Below, in pieces: positions 1-10,831 of a stretch of 64,000 nt of DNA. The position numbers and the translations under genes were made by a program. The stretch's first letter is position 1; each line of letters starts with the position of its first letter. Source of the DNA: Acanthochlamys bracteata (taxonomy: Eukaryota; Streptophyta; Magnoliopsida; Pandanales; Velloziaceae); assembly GCA_019914995.1 (NCBI GenBank), contig CM034129.1, positions 3,919,725-3,983,724 on the forward strand. The letters run 5' to 3'. Under the pieces are notes generated by a model that made no database searches, was not told where the DNA came from, and saw only the letters and a list, made by a program, of their open reading frames with translations.

Positions 1-1713
1 GACAGCTTATTTGTTTGAAACTTATTTTTTTCTTAAAAGTTTTTAGTTTATTTTTACTAATTACAATAACGAAAAATTTTATGTTGAATTTTGTTTGCTA
101 TAATCAAACCTACAAATCACGTCGCAAATCTTTCTTATTTATATATGCCTTAAATTATCTGAATAAAATTTGCCACTTGTAAATAGAACCTCAAACTGTT
201 CGCCAATATTTTGATTTTTTTTACTGATTTATGTTTAAAGTGTTCAAGTATAAAATTTTATGTGCCTTATCATTGAATCCGTTGAACTGAGTATGTAGCA
301 CTAGTAGAGTTTATTTATCTGTGCTTTTTTAAAAAATATATTTAAATTTTTATTGTATTTAATAAATATTTTATAATATATATATAATTTATTTTCAAAA
401 TTATAAATAAATTATGTTCTAAAATGTTTTATTTATTTATTTTATTAAAAAATATAACTTATTCTAAATAAAAGTAAAACAAAACATTTTTATAAATATT
501 TTTGAACGCCCCGTAATCATCGTCATTATTTTCTAGCTAGCACTGCCTTCAATTCTTGATGTCAATATTTTCCGATTGTTATTATGAATGAAATGTTGAC
601 GATGAGCCATTAGCATAGAAAGATTCGAAGACAGCTTACTATGGATGCGCTCAGAATTACTTATGAAATATAGTGTTTTTAAAATAAAATATATTTTTAT
701 TTTTTTAAAAAATAATAAAATTATATCATAAAAAAATTTAAAATTTTTTTAAATAATTATAAAATATATATTAAAAATATGAAATAAAAAAAATTAAAAA
801 TATCATTTAAAACGTGCTCTATGAGTTTCAAAATACCTGGATTATTCTAGAACCCCCATGTTGTGCATCTATTTTTTCTTCTCTCGTTCATTACGCGCAA
901 GTCTAACATGAACGGCTTGCATATTTTTCACAAAAATAAAGTTAAAATTATTAAATAATTTTCTATTTTCTGAGTCCAACTGGAAAGTCCATGCTCTCTC
1001 TTTACGGAAGCTTCTTATTTCTTATTGACGATCAAACTCGGTCCTTTTAAAACGTCTGCAATTCTAATACGTCTCAAATTCCTCTGCCTATTAACTCAAC
1101 CGTTTTAGATGGAGTAAATTTTTATCAGAGATTTCCTGAAATTTGATGATAGAATTAAATAAAATGCGTGCAAAGTCTAGGTAGCAACAGATTATGTCAT
1201 TAGCCTGTTAATTAATAAATTATATTAGTTTTGGCTTTAAACTTTTAGGTCACTTTCATTAATGCTATGTGCCTTATTATTTTAAAGTCTATAAGTAGTA
1301 TTTGACGTGATTAACGGTTAAAGAAAGTTAGAGATAAAAACTATCTGGAAGAATTTATTATTCCAAATTAACAGACAAATTATTGGCCCTATAATATATT
1401 TAAGAAAATTCTACATACATCAAAAGGTTCCAGCTGTACCCGCACCATGCGTTCACTCAATTTTCGTCAAATTTCCAAAATTTTCTTAGAGGAAAAAGGA
1501 AAAAACTAAAATCTGTTTTATCTTTTTCAAAAAGATTTTTTCTTTAATATAAAATCTAGGAGTTGAATATTTTATTATAAATATAATAGCTTCACCCAGC
1601 TACCTCGCCTCCTCTGTAGCTCAGTTTTGCTCTTACCAAACTCTCTACTCCCGAAATTATTTATTTTCTTCCTTCAATTTCTCGCCGGAGACTTCTAAAT
1701 TCTCACCGGAATC
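1..1713. other. AT-rich upstream region of the GPT gene
   Basis: No coding region is supported here. The DNA is very AT-rich. Positions about 640-815 resemble the AT-rich MITE-like copies near 34.5, 35.5 and 60.9 kb. The last 150 bases are pyrimidine-rich and look like a plant 5' UTR running into the GPT start codon at 1714. I could not place a convincing TATA box. Confidence 0.6.
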
Positions 1714-4700
1714 ATGATTTCCTCCTCTAAACTCTCCTCATCCTCTACCATCTTCTCTTCATCCTCCGCTGATCTCCTCCGTTCCCGCTACCGTCCTCCC
1801 TCCATCTCTACGTTTGCTTCAATCAACTCTTCTCCTTCTCTATCGGTCACTGCAACAATAACAACAAAATCGAGAGCTTCTTCTTTGAAACCGCTGTACT
1901 TGAATTTGAACAGCGATAAGAAGAGAAGCGATGGAGTTATTAGGAAGGCGTACGAAGCAGATGCGGAAGGGATCGGAAAGCCGATTACAGATGCGGAGGC
2001 GGCGGAGAAATCTGCGGCGTTAGCCAAGAGAGTGAAGATCGGTGTTTACTTCGCGACGTGGTGGGCGTTAAACGTTGTGTTCAATATATATAACAAGAAG
2101 GTTTTGAACGCCTTCCCTTACCCCTGGCTCACTTCGACTCTCTCTTTAGCCGCTGGATCGTTGATCATGCTTGTTTCCTGGGCGATCCGCATTGCTGAAG
2201 CACCCAAGACAGACTTCGGGTTCTGGAAAGCTCTTGCACCGGTAAGAATTGATTGCTCTTCTATTTCTATAATTATCTGCTTGATTTGTGTTTAGTTTCA
2301 CTAATTTTGTTCTGCTTTGTTGAGAATTGAGAGAGGTTGACTTTGTCTGATGGTCTTGAGGGGAAATCTTAGTTCAAGTAGGTAGATCTTTTACTTGTTG
2401 CTTTCAAATAGTCTGTAGATTGTTCTTTTGTAAAGTTATAATTCGTAAATTTTTTGTTCATAAGAATCTTCGTTTGGGTGACTTTTTAGCTTTATTAAAA
2501 TTTTATCTTCTACTTAGTTGGAAGGTAAACAAATTTAGTATCTGATTTCTTGAAGCTTTGTTGCAAGTTTTACTTGACATACTATATTTAGTTAATTGTT
2601 AACTGTTCTCTTTTCTCCTCGGCCAAGTAAAAGGGGGTAAAAAGAACTTCTTTTTGGATCTTTCAAGTTTTCATCTTTGGAGGTTCTTGGGTATGATTTG
2701 GTTTCTTGATATGTTCTCTAGGGATGGTTACTTTCCCCTTAATCTTGTCACATTTTTTCAGTTGGTTGCTTGATCTCTGGCCTTAATTAGCTTTTGTTGC
2801 CTGCTGCAGGTGGCGGTGGCGCATACGATTGGTCATGTTGCAGCCACAGTGAGTATGTCAAAGGTGGCAGTCTCCTTCACTCACATCATCAAGAGCGGGG
2901 AACCCGCATTCAGTGTGCTGGTATCAAGGTTCCTTCTCGGAGAGTCATTTCCCGCAGGAGTTTACCTCTCTCTCATTCCAATTATTGGTGGTTGTGCTCT
3001 AGCAGCTGTCACAGAACTCAACTTCAACATGACTGGTAAGCGTTGCAAGTCACCTCATTCTAGAAACAAGTAGGAGGAAATAATGTCGTCTAACTTTATT
3101 GATGAACTAAACACTAAAAACTTTCAACTTCTAGAAGAAATTAATTATATTGGAACGTCATACACTGCTTGTATGTGCATATTTTTTTAATCTGACAAGT
3201 CTCCTCTTGTTGACTGGGTTTAAAGAAGTGAAGCACTGCCATGTCTAGAGTAGAAAAAGTAGAAACTAAACAAGCTATTTGCTACACATCCCGAGAAAAC
3301 ATTTTGGGAGTGATGATTTTCTATACTCCATGAGTGTAGTCGTTCATTCTTTAGGATCTTCAGCAATCTTATAATGCTCAATTTAAGATGCGCCATGATT
3401 TGTGCTCAATAGGTAGCATCATTTCTTTGGTTGTTTTAATAGAGTTGCTTCGTACCTTCATTTTCTGCTGGCCATCTTAGTCTTGTTTTCATCTATTGCT
3501 AGGTTCTTGTCTCCCTGTGTTTCAAGTTCTGAGTCTTCTGGAATTCACTGTGTCTGTAAATGGAAGAGCTTGATGCTTTATTAGTTTCTCTTGTATTATG
3601 TAATGTTTTGCTTGTGAACCTAAGTCCTATTTGCATGGAAGACAACGAAGCTTCTTTAATGTGCTAGATTTCTTTTTTGTAGCATTTTCTGTTTGTAGCG
3701 ATGATACAATAAGATCTTTTTTAGTTTAAGAGAAAGAAGTTCTTCAATGCTGGACAAATTTAATCAGAAATGATAATTGTTTCTTTAGGAGAAGGGACTT
3801 TTGAGAGTTACTGATGTTCAGAAACACAAATAATGCACAAAGTACATATTGTAGAATTAAATATTAAGTGCTATTCTCACTTAAAATATTGTGAGGAGAA
3901 TCATGCAAATTGTAAGTACATGTGCTTGATAGTCATATTTCTGTAGGTTTGTGATGCCTAGATTATTTTGGTTGTAAATGATGTGTTATGTTTGTCAATT
4001 TGTCAGGTTTTATGGGTGCAATGATTTCAAACCTAGCTTTCGTTTTCCGTAATATCTTCTCTAAAAAGGGGATGAAAGGAAAATCTGTCAGTGGGATGAA
4101 TTACTATGCCTGCTTGTCAATGCTTTCGCTGCTGATACTGACTCCATTTGCCATTGCCGTCGAGGGCCCCCAGTTGTGGGCTGCTGGTTGGCAGAAGGCT
4201 GTAGCAGATATTGGTCCCAATTTTGTCTGGTAAGGATATCTTCTTCTGTTCTGTTATCCTGTAAGACTACTGCTTGTATTATAAAATGCTTAAATGTTTT
4301 TTTTCATAATTCACCATGGACAATTTATTAGCATCATGTGTGTTTATGGTGTAAAATATTATGGTCAAATCCACACGGGGAACATGGTCTTAGTCCTTTA
4401 TATTGTTGATTCAGCTTCATAGAATTTGAAACGTGTATGTTTTGATGTGCTTCGCCTTGTATTTTTCTTGATGCCTCCTGATATTTCCCTTAAATGATTG
4501 CTGTTTTTTCCCCTTCTAAACTGGACGGTTTTCAGTAGTTTGGATATTTCTTCATCTTTTGAGCTAATAATATGCATTTCTGTGGTTGCAATTCCTTGGC
4601 TGGACAGGTGGGTTGCAGCTCAAAGTATCTTCTATCACCTATACAACCAGGTCTCCTACATGTCCCTCGACCAAATATCTCCTTTGACATTCAGCATCGG

Positions 4701-5224
4701 TAACACCATGAAGCGTATATCAGTTATTGTGTCTTCTATCATTATCTTCCACACCCCTGTTCAACCAATCAATGCCCTTGGAGCGGCCATTGCTATCCTT
4801 GGGACATTCCTCTACTCTCAGGTGAGCTGTGAAAGATTATTGTTAGATGCCTTCTATGATTTGGAGAGATTTGTTAGATCTCTTGTCCATTTAGGGCTCC
4901 TTTACTAACCCACTAAACTCATTTTTTTTCAAACTCATTTTTAATACAAAATAAATAAAATTTTAAAATAAATTATTTCTATCAAGAGTTTATTTTAAAT
5001 TTTAATTTTAAAATTCACTTTTAATACAAAATAAATATAATTAAATGTTTTTTAATTTTTAATTTTATTTTTTAAATTCACTTTAGAAGTGAGTTTAGCT
5101 CAAGATAAATATGCCCTTAACTGCATATATTGGTGAGAGGGTCTATGATTTTGTACGATTTATACACATCGAGGGATGGCTTTCTGAAGCTTGACATTCT
5201 AGCATTGTGTTGCAGGCTAAGTAG
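1714..5224 (+). CDS. GPT: Plastid glucose-6-phosphate/phosphate translocator
   Basis: Carrier of the plastid inner envelope, family role: import of glucose 6-phosphate into plastids in exchange for phosphate for starch synthesis and the oxidative pentose phosphate pathway. Five exons: 1714-2241, 2810-3035, 4007-4229, 4608-4821 and 5216-5224, all GT-AG and in phase, giving 399 residues. Residues 1 to about 85 are a Ser-rich transit peptide. The mature part has the drug/metabolite-transporter fold of many membrane segments, opening with TWWALNVVFNIYNKKVLNAF. The stretch HIIKSGEPAFSVLVSRFLLGE-like in exon 2 and KGMKGKSVSGMNYYACLSML in exon 3 match the GPT subgroup better than the TPT or PPT subgroups. 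The last exon encodes only Ala-Lys and the stop. An AT-rich Tourist-like insertion lies in intron 4. Substrate specificity is inferred from subgroup similarity. Confidence 0.95.
4894..5116. mobile_element. Tourist-like MITE in GPT intron 4
   Basis: A 223-bp, very AT-rich block is bounded by TTA on both sides (4891-4893 and 5117-5119), as expected for PIF/Harbinger target duplications. The ends are imperfect inverted repeats: GGGCTCCTTTA at the left and GGGCATATTTA reading in from the right, with TAAACTCA repeated inverted just inside. It has no coding capacity. It sits between the donor at 4822 and the acceptor before 5216, so it lengthens the last intron without touching the coding exons. 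Confidence 0.55.
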
Positions 5225-6281
5225 TGAGATTTGTGGAGCATCAGGTGGGTTCGGTGATGATATTACATCCCTGACGTATATGTTCATCTGTTGTTGGTAG
5301 CTGGAGATGGAAGCTATGAGGTCCAAAGCCAAGTTTTGAGTTGCTCCAGTGGCGCTTCATCTCATCATTTGTTCGTCTCATTGTAGATAAACCATCTGAG
5401 AAAACAAAATTAAGTTAGTAAACTTGCCTTGGTCGGTACTAGCAGCCTGTATTTGCATAGAGAGAAACTATTAACCTCTCGAGATTGGTTGAAATAACGG
5501 GTACATGTATTCAGATTGTTGGAAGTTATGCTTAAATTGGGAATGGATTGATGTATTTGATACCGGTGCAGGTTCTGGATGATTCGCTTTACTCTCTGAT
5601 TTCCTGTATTTGATACCGATGCTAGTTCTGGATGATCTAGGGCTTTTTCTCACCCTTATAAATTTTTTTTACTAGAAAGTTATTTTTGGCTTATTTTTAA
5701 TTATACAAAAGAATACAATAAATTATTTCTAAGTTACTTGTGTTTGTATAAAAGAATACAAAACGAATTTATTTTGAATAATGCTATTTTATCGTATTTT
5801 ATTTCCAGTCACTTTTGAATAAGTCACTTATAATTCAAAAGAACACACCCTTATTTGGTCCAGTTAAGCTTGTTGTGCGTGTTTCTATGATTTTTTCAGA
5901 GTACAGTTGTCCAAAGATAGTGCCACGTTATGGAAGTAGTGTGCTTTTTTAGAATTTATTTATTTTGTCCCAAGTAATTCAAAGAAAATATTATAAAAAT
6001 CATTTATGCACAATATTTATATTTATTTTTATGTTTTAAAAAGTTTATTTTATTCATTCTAATTTTTTTAGAAATTCAACTCTAAATGTGTAACAGAAAT
6101 CCTCAGCTGAACTTTTGGCTTTAACAAGAGGTAAAATGTATTTCCAGACGACTTTCGGCTTTTAACAGGATGAAAACTGATTCCCCCGAGCTATTAAGAG
6201 GTGCATGCCATTATATATGTACATTAATTTATATCAATCGTTCGATTTGGTTTTTTTATCAAAAAAAAGATCACTCTTAGA
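5225..6281. other. GPT 3' region and AT-rich spacer
   Basis: The GPT 3' UTR begins after the TAG at 5222-5224. Positions about 5552-5584 and 5605-5637 are two imperfect copies of a roughly 33-base unit (TGTATTTGATACCG followed by GTTCTGGATGA). From about 5640 to 5850 the DNA is AT-rich and ends in CAAAAGAACACACCCTTA, which looks like a MITE end, but I could not pair it with a convincing left end. No gene is seen. Confidence 0.45.
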
Positions 6282-7142
6282 TAGTGGTGGCAATATAAGT
6301 TGATGAGTCGGTTTCGAATTGACCCATTTAATAATCGGATCAAATTCGTTCAATCCTAACCCAATTTATAAATTTATACGGATCAAAATTATTGATCCTA
6401 ACCCAACATACTAATAACCGGATCAACTTCGAATCGACCCATTTAATAATTAAAATTATTAATTATTAATTATATATTTTTAAGCTTCAACGAAATTATA
6501 AAATGAGTTCGAATGAAGGTGCACGATATTTTTACTGACGAAATATAATTATGTCCGACATAATATGCATTCCTTAATGTCTTTATCTGTTCTTAAAATA
6601 TCCAAAAAAAATTATTATTTTTATTTTTTGAAAATATATGATAACAACTGAAATTTATGATTATAAATATATATTAATAATTTCGATAAAAATTTTGATA
6701 AACATATCTATGTAACAAAATTTTTATAAAAATTTTTATACGAAATCTAAAATCGTCATTAAAAATACCTACAGAATAATACTTTCAATAATATTATAAT
6801 TTTCATCTTACATTATTTTACTAAAGTATAAAATAAAAAATTAATTATAACTACAATATAATTTAATAATTTATAAATAACTATTATCGATTATTTTTAT
6901 TGTCAATATTTTATTATACGGTAAGAAAAAATTAATAATTGTTCCTTCAAAAAGTAACATTTTGAATTGATAGGTCAATTTCGGATTAACCCGAATCGAT
7001 CCATTTAATAACCGAGTCAAATTTGTTCAATCCTAACCCAATCCATATATTTATACGGATCAAATTTTCTAAACCCTAACCCTAATTAAACAAGTCGATT
7101 TCGGGTTGAATTTTCGGATCGGGTCATATATTCCCATCCCTA
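6282..7142. mobile_element. hAT-like non-autonomous DNA transposon, copy A
   Basis: An 861-bp AT-rich element with near-matching 8-bp flanks, CTCTTAGA at 6274-6281 and TTCTTAGA at 7143-7150, which is the target-duplication length of hAT elements. Its termini are imperfect inverted repeats: TAGTGGTGGCAATATA at the left and TAGGGATGGGAATATA reading inward from the right. Both resemble the TAGNGNTGNCAA-type ends of plant hAT elements. Subterminal motifs such as CGACCCATTTAATAA and TCAATCCTAACCCAA recur in both orientations. There is no transposase reading frame. A homologous copy lies at 9573-10346. Confidence 0.75.
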
Positions 7143-7547
7143 TTCTTAGAGCATGCTTGACTCTCTAAAGTGCTGTAGTAGTGCAGATCAGATACATACC
7201 TTGAAAATGAGGATTTGGAATGATACTAATGCTACCAATTATTTGACGAATCATATTGACTAATGGCCAGAGCTCTCTAACTCAATGACAGACATTCCCA
7301 GACCAATGAGCAACACTCAGATAAAAACCCAGCTTAACCTCTTGGAAGAACAAAGACCAACATCTTAGAAAACAAGGTGTGCACATATACCTCCAAAATG
7401 GATCAAGAGATACTAACAACTTCGTAGTTTTGCTCTTCATAAGTCTATCTATATCTCTAGAGCAGTAATGAGCCTTACAAAACACAATACAATATGACAG
7501 TTCCTGTTTGAAAGGGAATAACTGGCAGAAAACATTGAAGGAACCAA

Positions 7548-9432
7548 TTAGAAAAGTGATGTTCCCTTTCCCTTCTTGTCTCCTCCAATCTCAAAATGCT
7601 TGCACCGCTGAACAACAAAGGAAAAAATGAATCACATAACTAAGATCTAAAATGACTGATTAAACAACAAAAAGGGGCGCTATATTTACCTTAATTGAGT
7701 GCTGTGAATAGTGCTTGCAACTCTGGCATTGAAGCTTCAACACAATCTTCTTTGTGGTTTTAGCCTAAAATGAGAAACAGATAGTTGACATGAAAATAAG
7801 GACAAGCTTGAAATATGAGATTATGATTAGAGGGTACTTCAACAATCTATTATACAGCTTGGATGTATAGTCTATATTTTATGTGCAACCTTACGATGAC
7901 TGCTATACATAATTCGCATTATCTGCAACCAATTAAAGCTCACCTTCTTGTGGAAAACTGGCTTGGTCTGACCACCATAACCAGATTGCTTCCTATCATA
8001 ACGACGCTTCCCTTGAGCTGAGAGACTATCCTTCCCCTTCTTATACTGAGTCACCTTGTGAACAGTGTGCTTCTTACAAGCCTTGTTCTTGCAGTAGGTC
8101 CTCTTGGTTTTGGGAACATTTACCTGTTTGATAAAAAAACAGTCACCTTTAAGATAAATTTCAACTGTTGCTAAATTTCCCTTTAGTATAATGAAATGAA
8201 CAAAGAATGAAAAGAACATGATTAATAAAAATAATCCCATGTTCATTCAATAAAGCAGGTAGTTAAACAATATGCGAACAGCCACCTGAACTATGAAACT
8301 CATACAGATGAGGGGAACCAAAGATAAAGAGAAATGAGAGAGGTGTCTCATAGCAGACACTAAAAGTCCTAGACTCAGTTAAAAAACATGCAATATCTCT
8401 ATTCCTATCTCAATAGTGAATTCTGATTGACCTGTCAATGTAAAGGAAGCAGATGGAACAACAGAATTTATTAAGAGCTAATGTACACTTTTTGGAATTT
8501 CTTAAATTACTTCCAGATAGAATTACTTTGACTTTTTACTTCAAGAAGAGGGGTTATTCACGACATGGAATTTAAATATTTCGACATAGTGAACTCTAGT
8601 GGTAAACATAAATGAACAAAACTGAATGCATCTTCTAGTCTAAGAGAAAAGAAAATAACTCGCTCTTATGAAATGCAACTAACTACATTTACAAGTTCAG
8701 CAAGGAAACCACTACAATATAACAATGACACGAAAAAATGCAATATCAAAGTTAGTAAACTGTGTGGGATAAGATGAATACAAGACAGTGCGATTCAAAA
8801 TAATTCGATAAACATCTGCACATTATGATATCTGTGTGCAGTTTACCTGTAGCTCCTGTGAGCATAGAATCACAACAACCAATGTTGCATGCTCTTCCAG
8901 AAAAATTTTGATAGAAAAGAGTATTCATAAATTCAGAACACACCATTACAACCTTATTTCTAGTGACAAATGGCAACGATATACATGTTAAACAATTCCA
9001 AAGTTTCTAGCCGCGCATTATCTCAAAATCAAACAAGTATAGAAACCCTTAACGTTCTCACACCATTACTACCAGGCTCATGAATCTAATCTGACACGGA
9101 AAACTTACAGAATCCATCCAAACTAAAAAGCGCTAAACTAAGATTGTAACCTTCATGCCAAAAAAACCAGCACAGTTACCATTCTACAACTAATTCTAGA
9201 ATCACGAAGCAACTGTTATCTACATCTGATTCACAAAAAACACATTTCAGTAACTGCAGATCACTGAATGTCTCCAAACACAACCAACTGATAATAAAAC
9301 AAAAGGGAGAAACCACAAAAAAAAAAAAAAAAACATAAAGAAGATGGATTTGAACTCCAGTAAATTCGATGGTGTTGTGCCAGAAAAACTAAGAGCAACA
9401 GAGACAGGCAGAGAGAGAGTCTGTGTCACCAT
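7548..9432 (-). CDS. RPL36A: 60S ribosomal protein eL42 (L44/L36a)
   Basis: Large-subunit ribosomal protein located near the E site. Four exons on the minus strand: 9430-9432 (the ATG alone), 7944-8123, 7690-7764 and 7548-7607, in phase, giving 105 residues, the usual plant length. The four zinc-binding cysteines are visible as two pairs, CKNKAC and CQSC, and the ends [14 protein letters not shown] and [12 protein letters not shown] are typical. Residue 56 is Pro in [11 protein letters not shown], the form associated with cycloheximide sensitivity in yeasts. The start is the ATG directly followed by a GTGACA donor, with a TATA-like element (ATATAAAA, minus strand, 9523-9530) about 90 bases upstream and an AGCCCTAG motif resembling the telo-box of ribosomal protein promoters. 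The large first intron (about 1.3 kb) separates the ATG from the rest. Confidence 0.96.
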
Positions 9433-9514
9433 TGTTGCAGCGGCGAGAAGGAAGCTGCGATCAGGGTTGTCGTGTTGCAGAGAACAGAGAGAGGAAGGCG
9501 GCGGCGAAGATGGT

Positions 9515-9530
9515 TCTAGGGCTTTTATAT
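9515..9530 (-). promoter_or_regulatory. eL42 core promoter: TATA element and AGCCCTAG motif
   Basis: On the minus strand an ATATAAAA element (9523-9530) is followed directly by AGCCCTAG (9515-9522). The latter is one base off the telo-box core AAACCCTA that is common in plant translation-machinery genes. The element lies about 90 bases upstream of the ATG at 9432, leaving room for a 5' UTR of about 60 bases. The hAT-like element at 9573-10346 begins only about 40 bases further upstream. Confidence 0.5.
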
Positions 9531-9572
9531 GGGGAGCTAACGGTGAGATTGAGAACATAGGTTCACATTTTC

Positions 9573-10346
9573 TAAAGATTGCATCCATTTTCAATCGACT
9601 TATGTAATAATTAAAATAAATTAATTTAATTTAATTTATATATTTGTATAAATCAAAATTATCAATTATAACTCAATCTATTAATAATCAGATCAAATTA
9701 GAATCGATCTATTTAATAATTAAAATTATTAATTTAATTATATATTTTTAAGTTTTAATTAAATTATAAGATCAGTTATAATAAAAATACATGATATTTT
9801 TAGTGATAAAATATGATAAATATTCACAAAAATATGTATTATTTAATATCTTTATCGATCCTAAAATATCTAAAAAAGTTTATTTTTATTTTATTTTAAA
9901 AATGTGTGGTGATAAATAAAAATTTTATACTTATAAGTATATTATTAATAATTTTGATAAACGTAGTTATCTAAATTTTGATTAAAATTTTTATACTGAA
10001 ATCAATTCGTTACTATAAAAATACCTATATAATAATATTTTTAATAATATTATAATTCTCATATTACACTTTACTATAGAAAATAACTATTAATTATAAT
10101 AATATATAATTTAATAATTTATAAATTACTATTATTAATTATTGCCAATAATATACGGAAAGATTTTTTTAAAAAATAATAATTCGAAATGATGGATTAG
10201 TTTTGAATTAATGAATCGATCTATTTAATAATTGAATTAAATTTATGCAACCATAATTCAATTTATATATTTATATAGGTAAAAATTTATAACCCTAATT
10301 CTAATTAAATGAATTATATCTTTAGAGTCATATATTACCATCTCTA
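9573..10346. mobile_element. hAT-like non-autonomous DNA transposon, copy B
   Basis: A 774-bp element homologous to copy A at 6282-7142 along its length but more AT-rich. The flanks are ACATTTTC (9565-9572) and ATATTTTC (10347-10354), an 8-bp duplication with one mismatch. The right end read inward is TAGAGATGGTAATATATGAC. The left end, TAAAGATTGCATCC, is more decayed. No transposase frame. It lies immediately upstream of the eL42 promoter, so the two copies bracket the eL42 gene. Confidence 0.72.
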
Positions 10347-10831
10347 ATATTTTCTTTGTCTGCGAGTTCGAGGGATGGTTTATTGTGATATATATAAAAT
10401 ACAGGGCCTTATTTGAAAAACGTCGTTCTGCTGTGTGGTGGGCTTCAGAATTTAGTCCCAACGTTGATCTCGAAGAACTGGGCCTTCTTTCCAACATTGC
10501 TTCTTTATTTGCACCTAATTCCAAGTTCTAGTTACAAATTCTAACTTTGAGAATAATGTAGACAACATGTTTCAATAGTAAATATTTATCTGAAAATAAG
10601 ACCTAAACTTTAGATTTCATTCTGTTTCGTAACAGCTACAATCATACGGATAGCGATTACTATGCTGGAAGTATACAAGATGAAGAAAAAGTTCATTGAT
10701 AATTCCTAGGTTTTGCAGAACACCACAACAGATGCAACAAGAAGAAACCTAGGTAAAAGGTTCTACTTTGGACGAGAAGGTTTCCGCACTATTTTGTGTT
10801 CTCCTTCTAAGATTTCGTGTTGATTGAACCA
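10347..10831. other. Spacer and 3' region of the TSB gene
   Basis: About 480 bases between the hAT copy B and the stop codon of the tryptophan synthase gene on the minus strand. It should hold the TSB 3' UTR. No independent gene, RNA or repeat is evident. Confidence 0.4.

Noticed and set aside
7068..7090. Telomere-like CTAAACCCTAACCCTAA
   Set aside because: Only two imperfect units within the hAT-like element, matching its recurring subterminal AACCCTAA motif. Not an interstitial telomere tract.
7282..7485. 67-codon minus-strand frame downstream of eL42
   Set aside because: Lies in the probable eL42 3' region next to the hAT element. Cys- and Trp-containing but without a recognisable domain.
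9247..9607. Overlapping open frames on both strands around the eL42 start
   Set aside because: They fall in the eL42 promoter, 5' UTR and first intron. No family resemblance, and the eL42 ATG-only exon explains the region.
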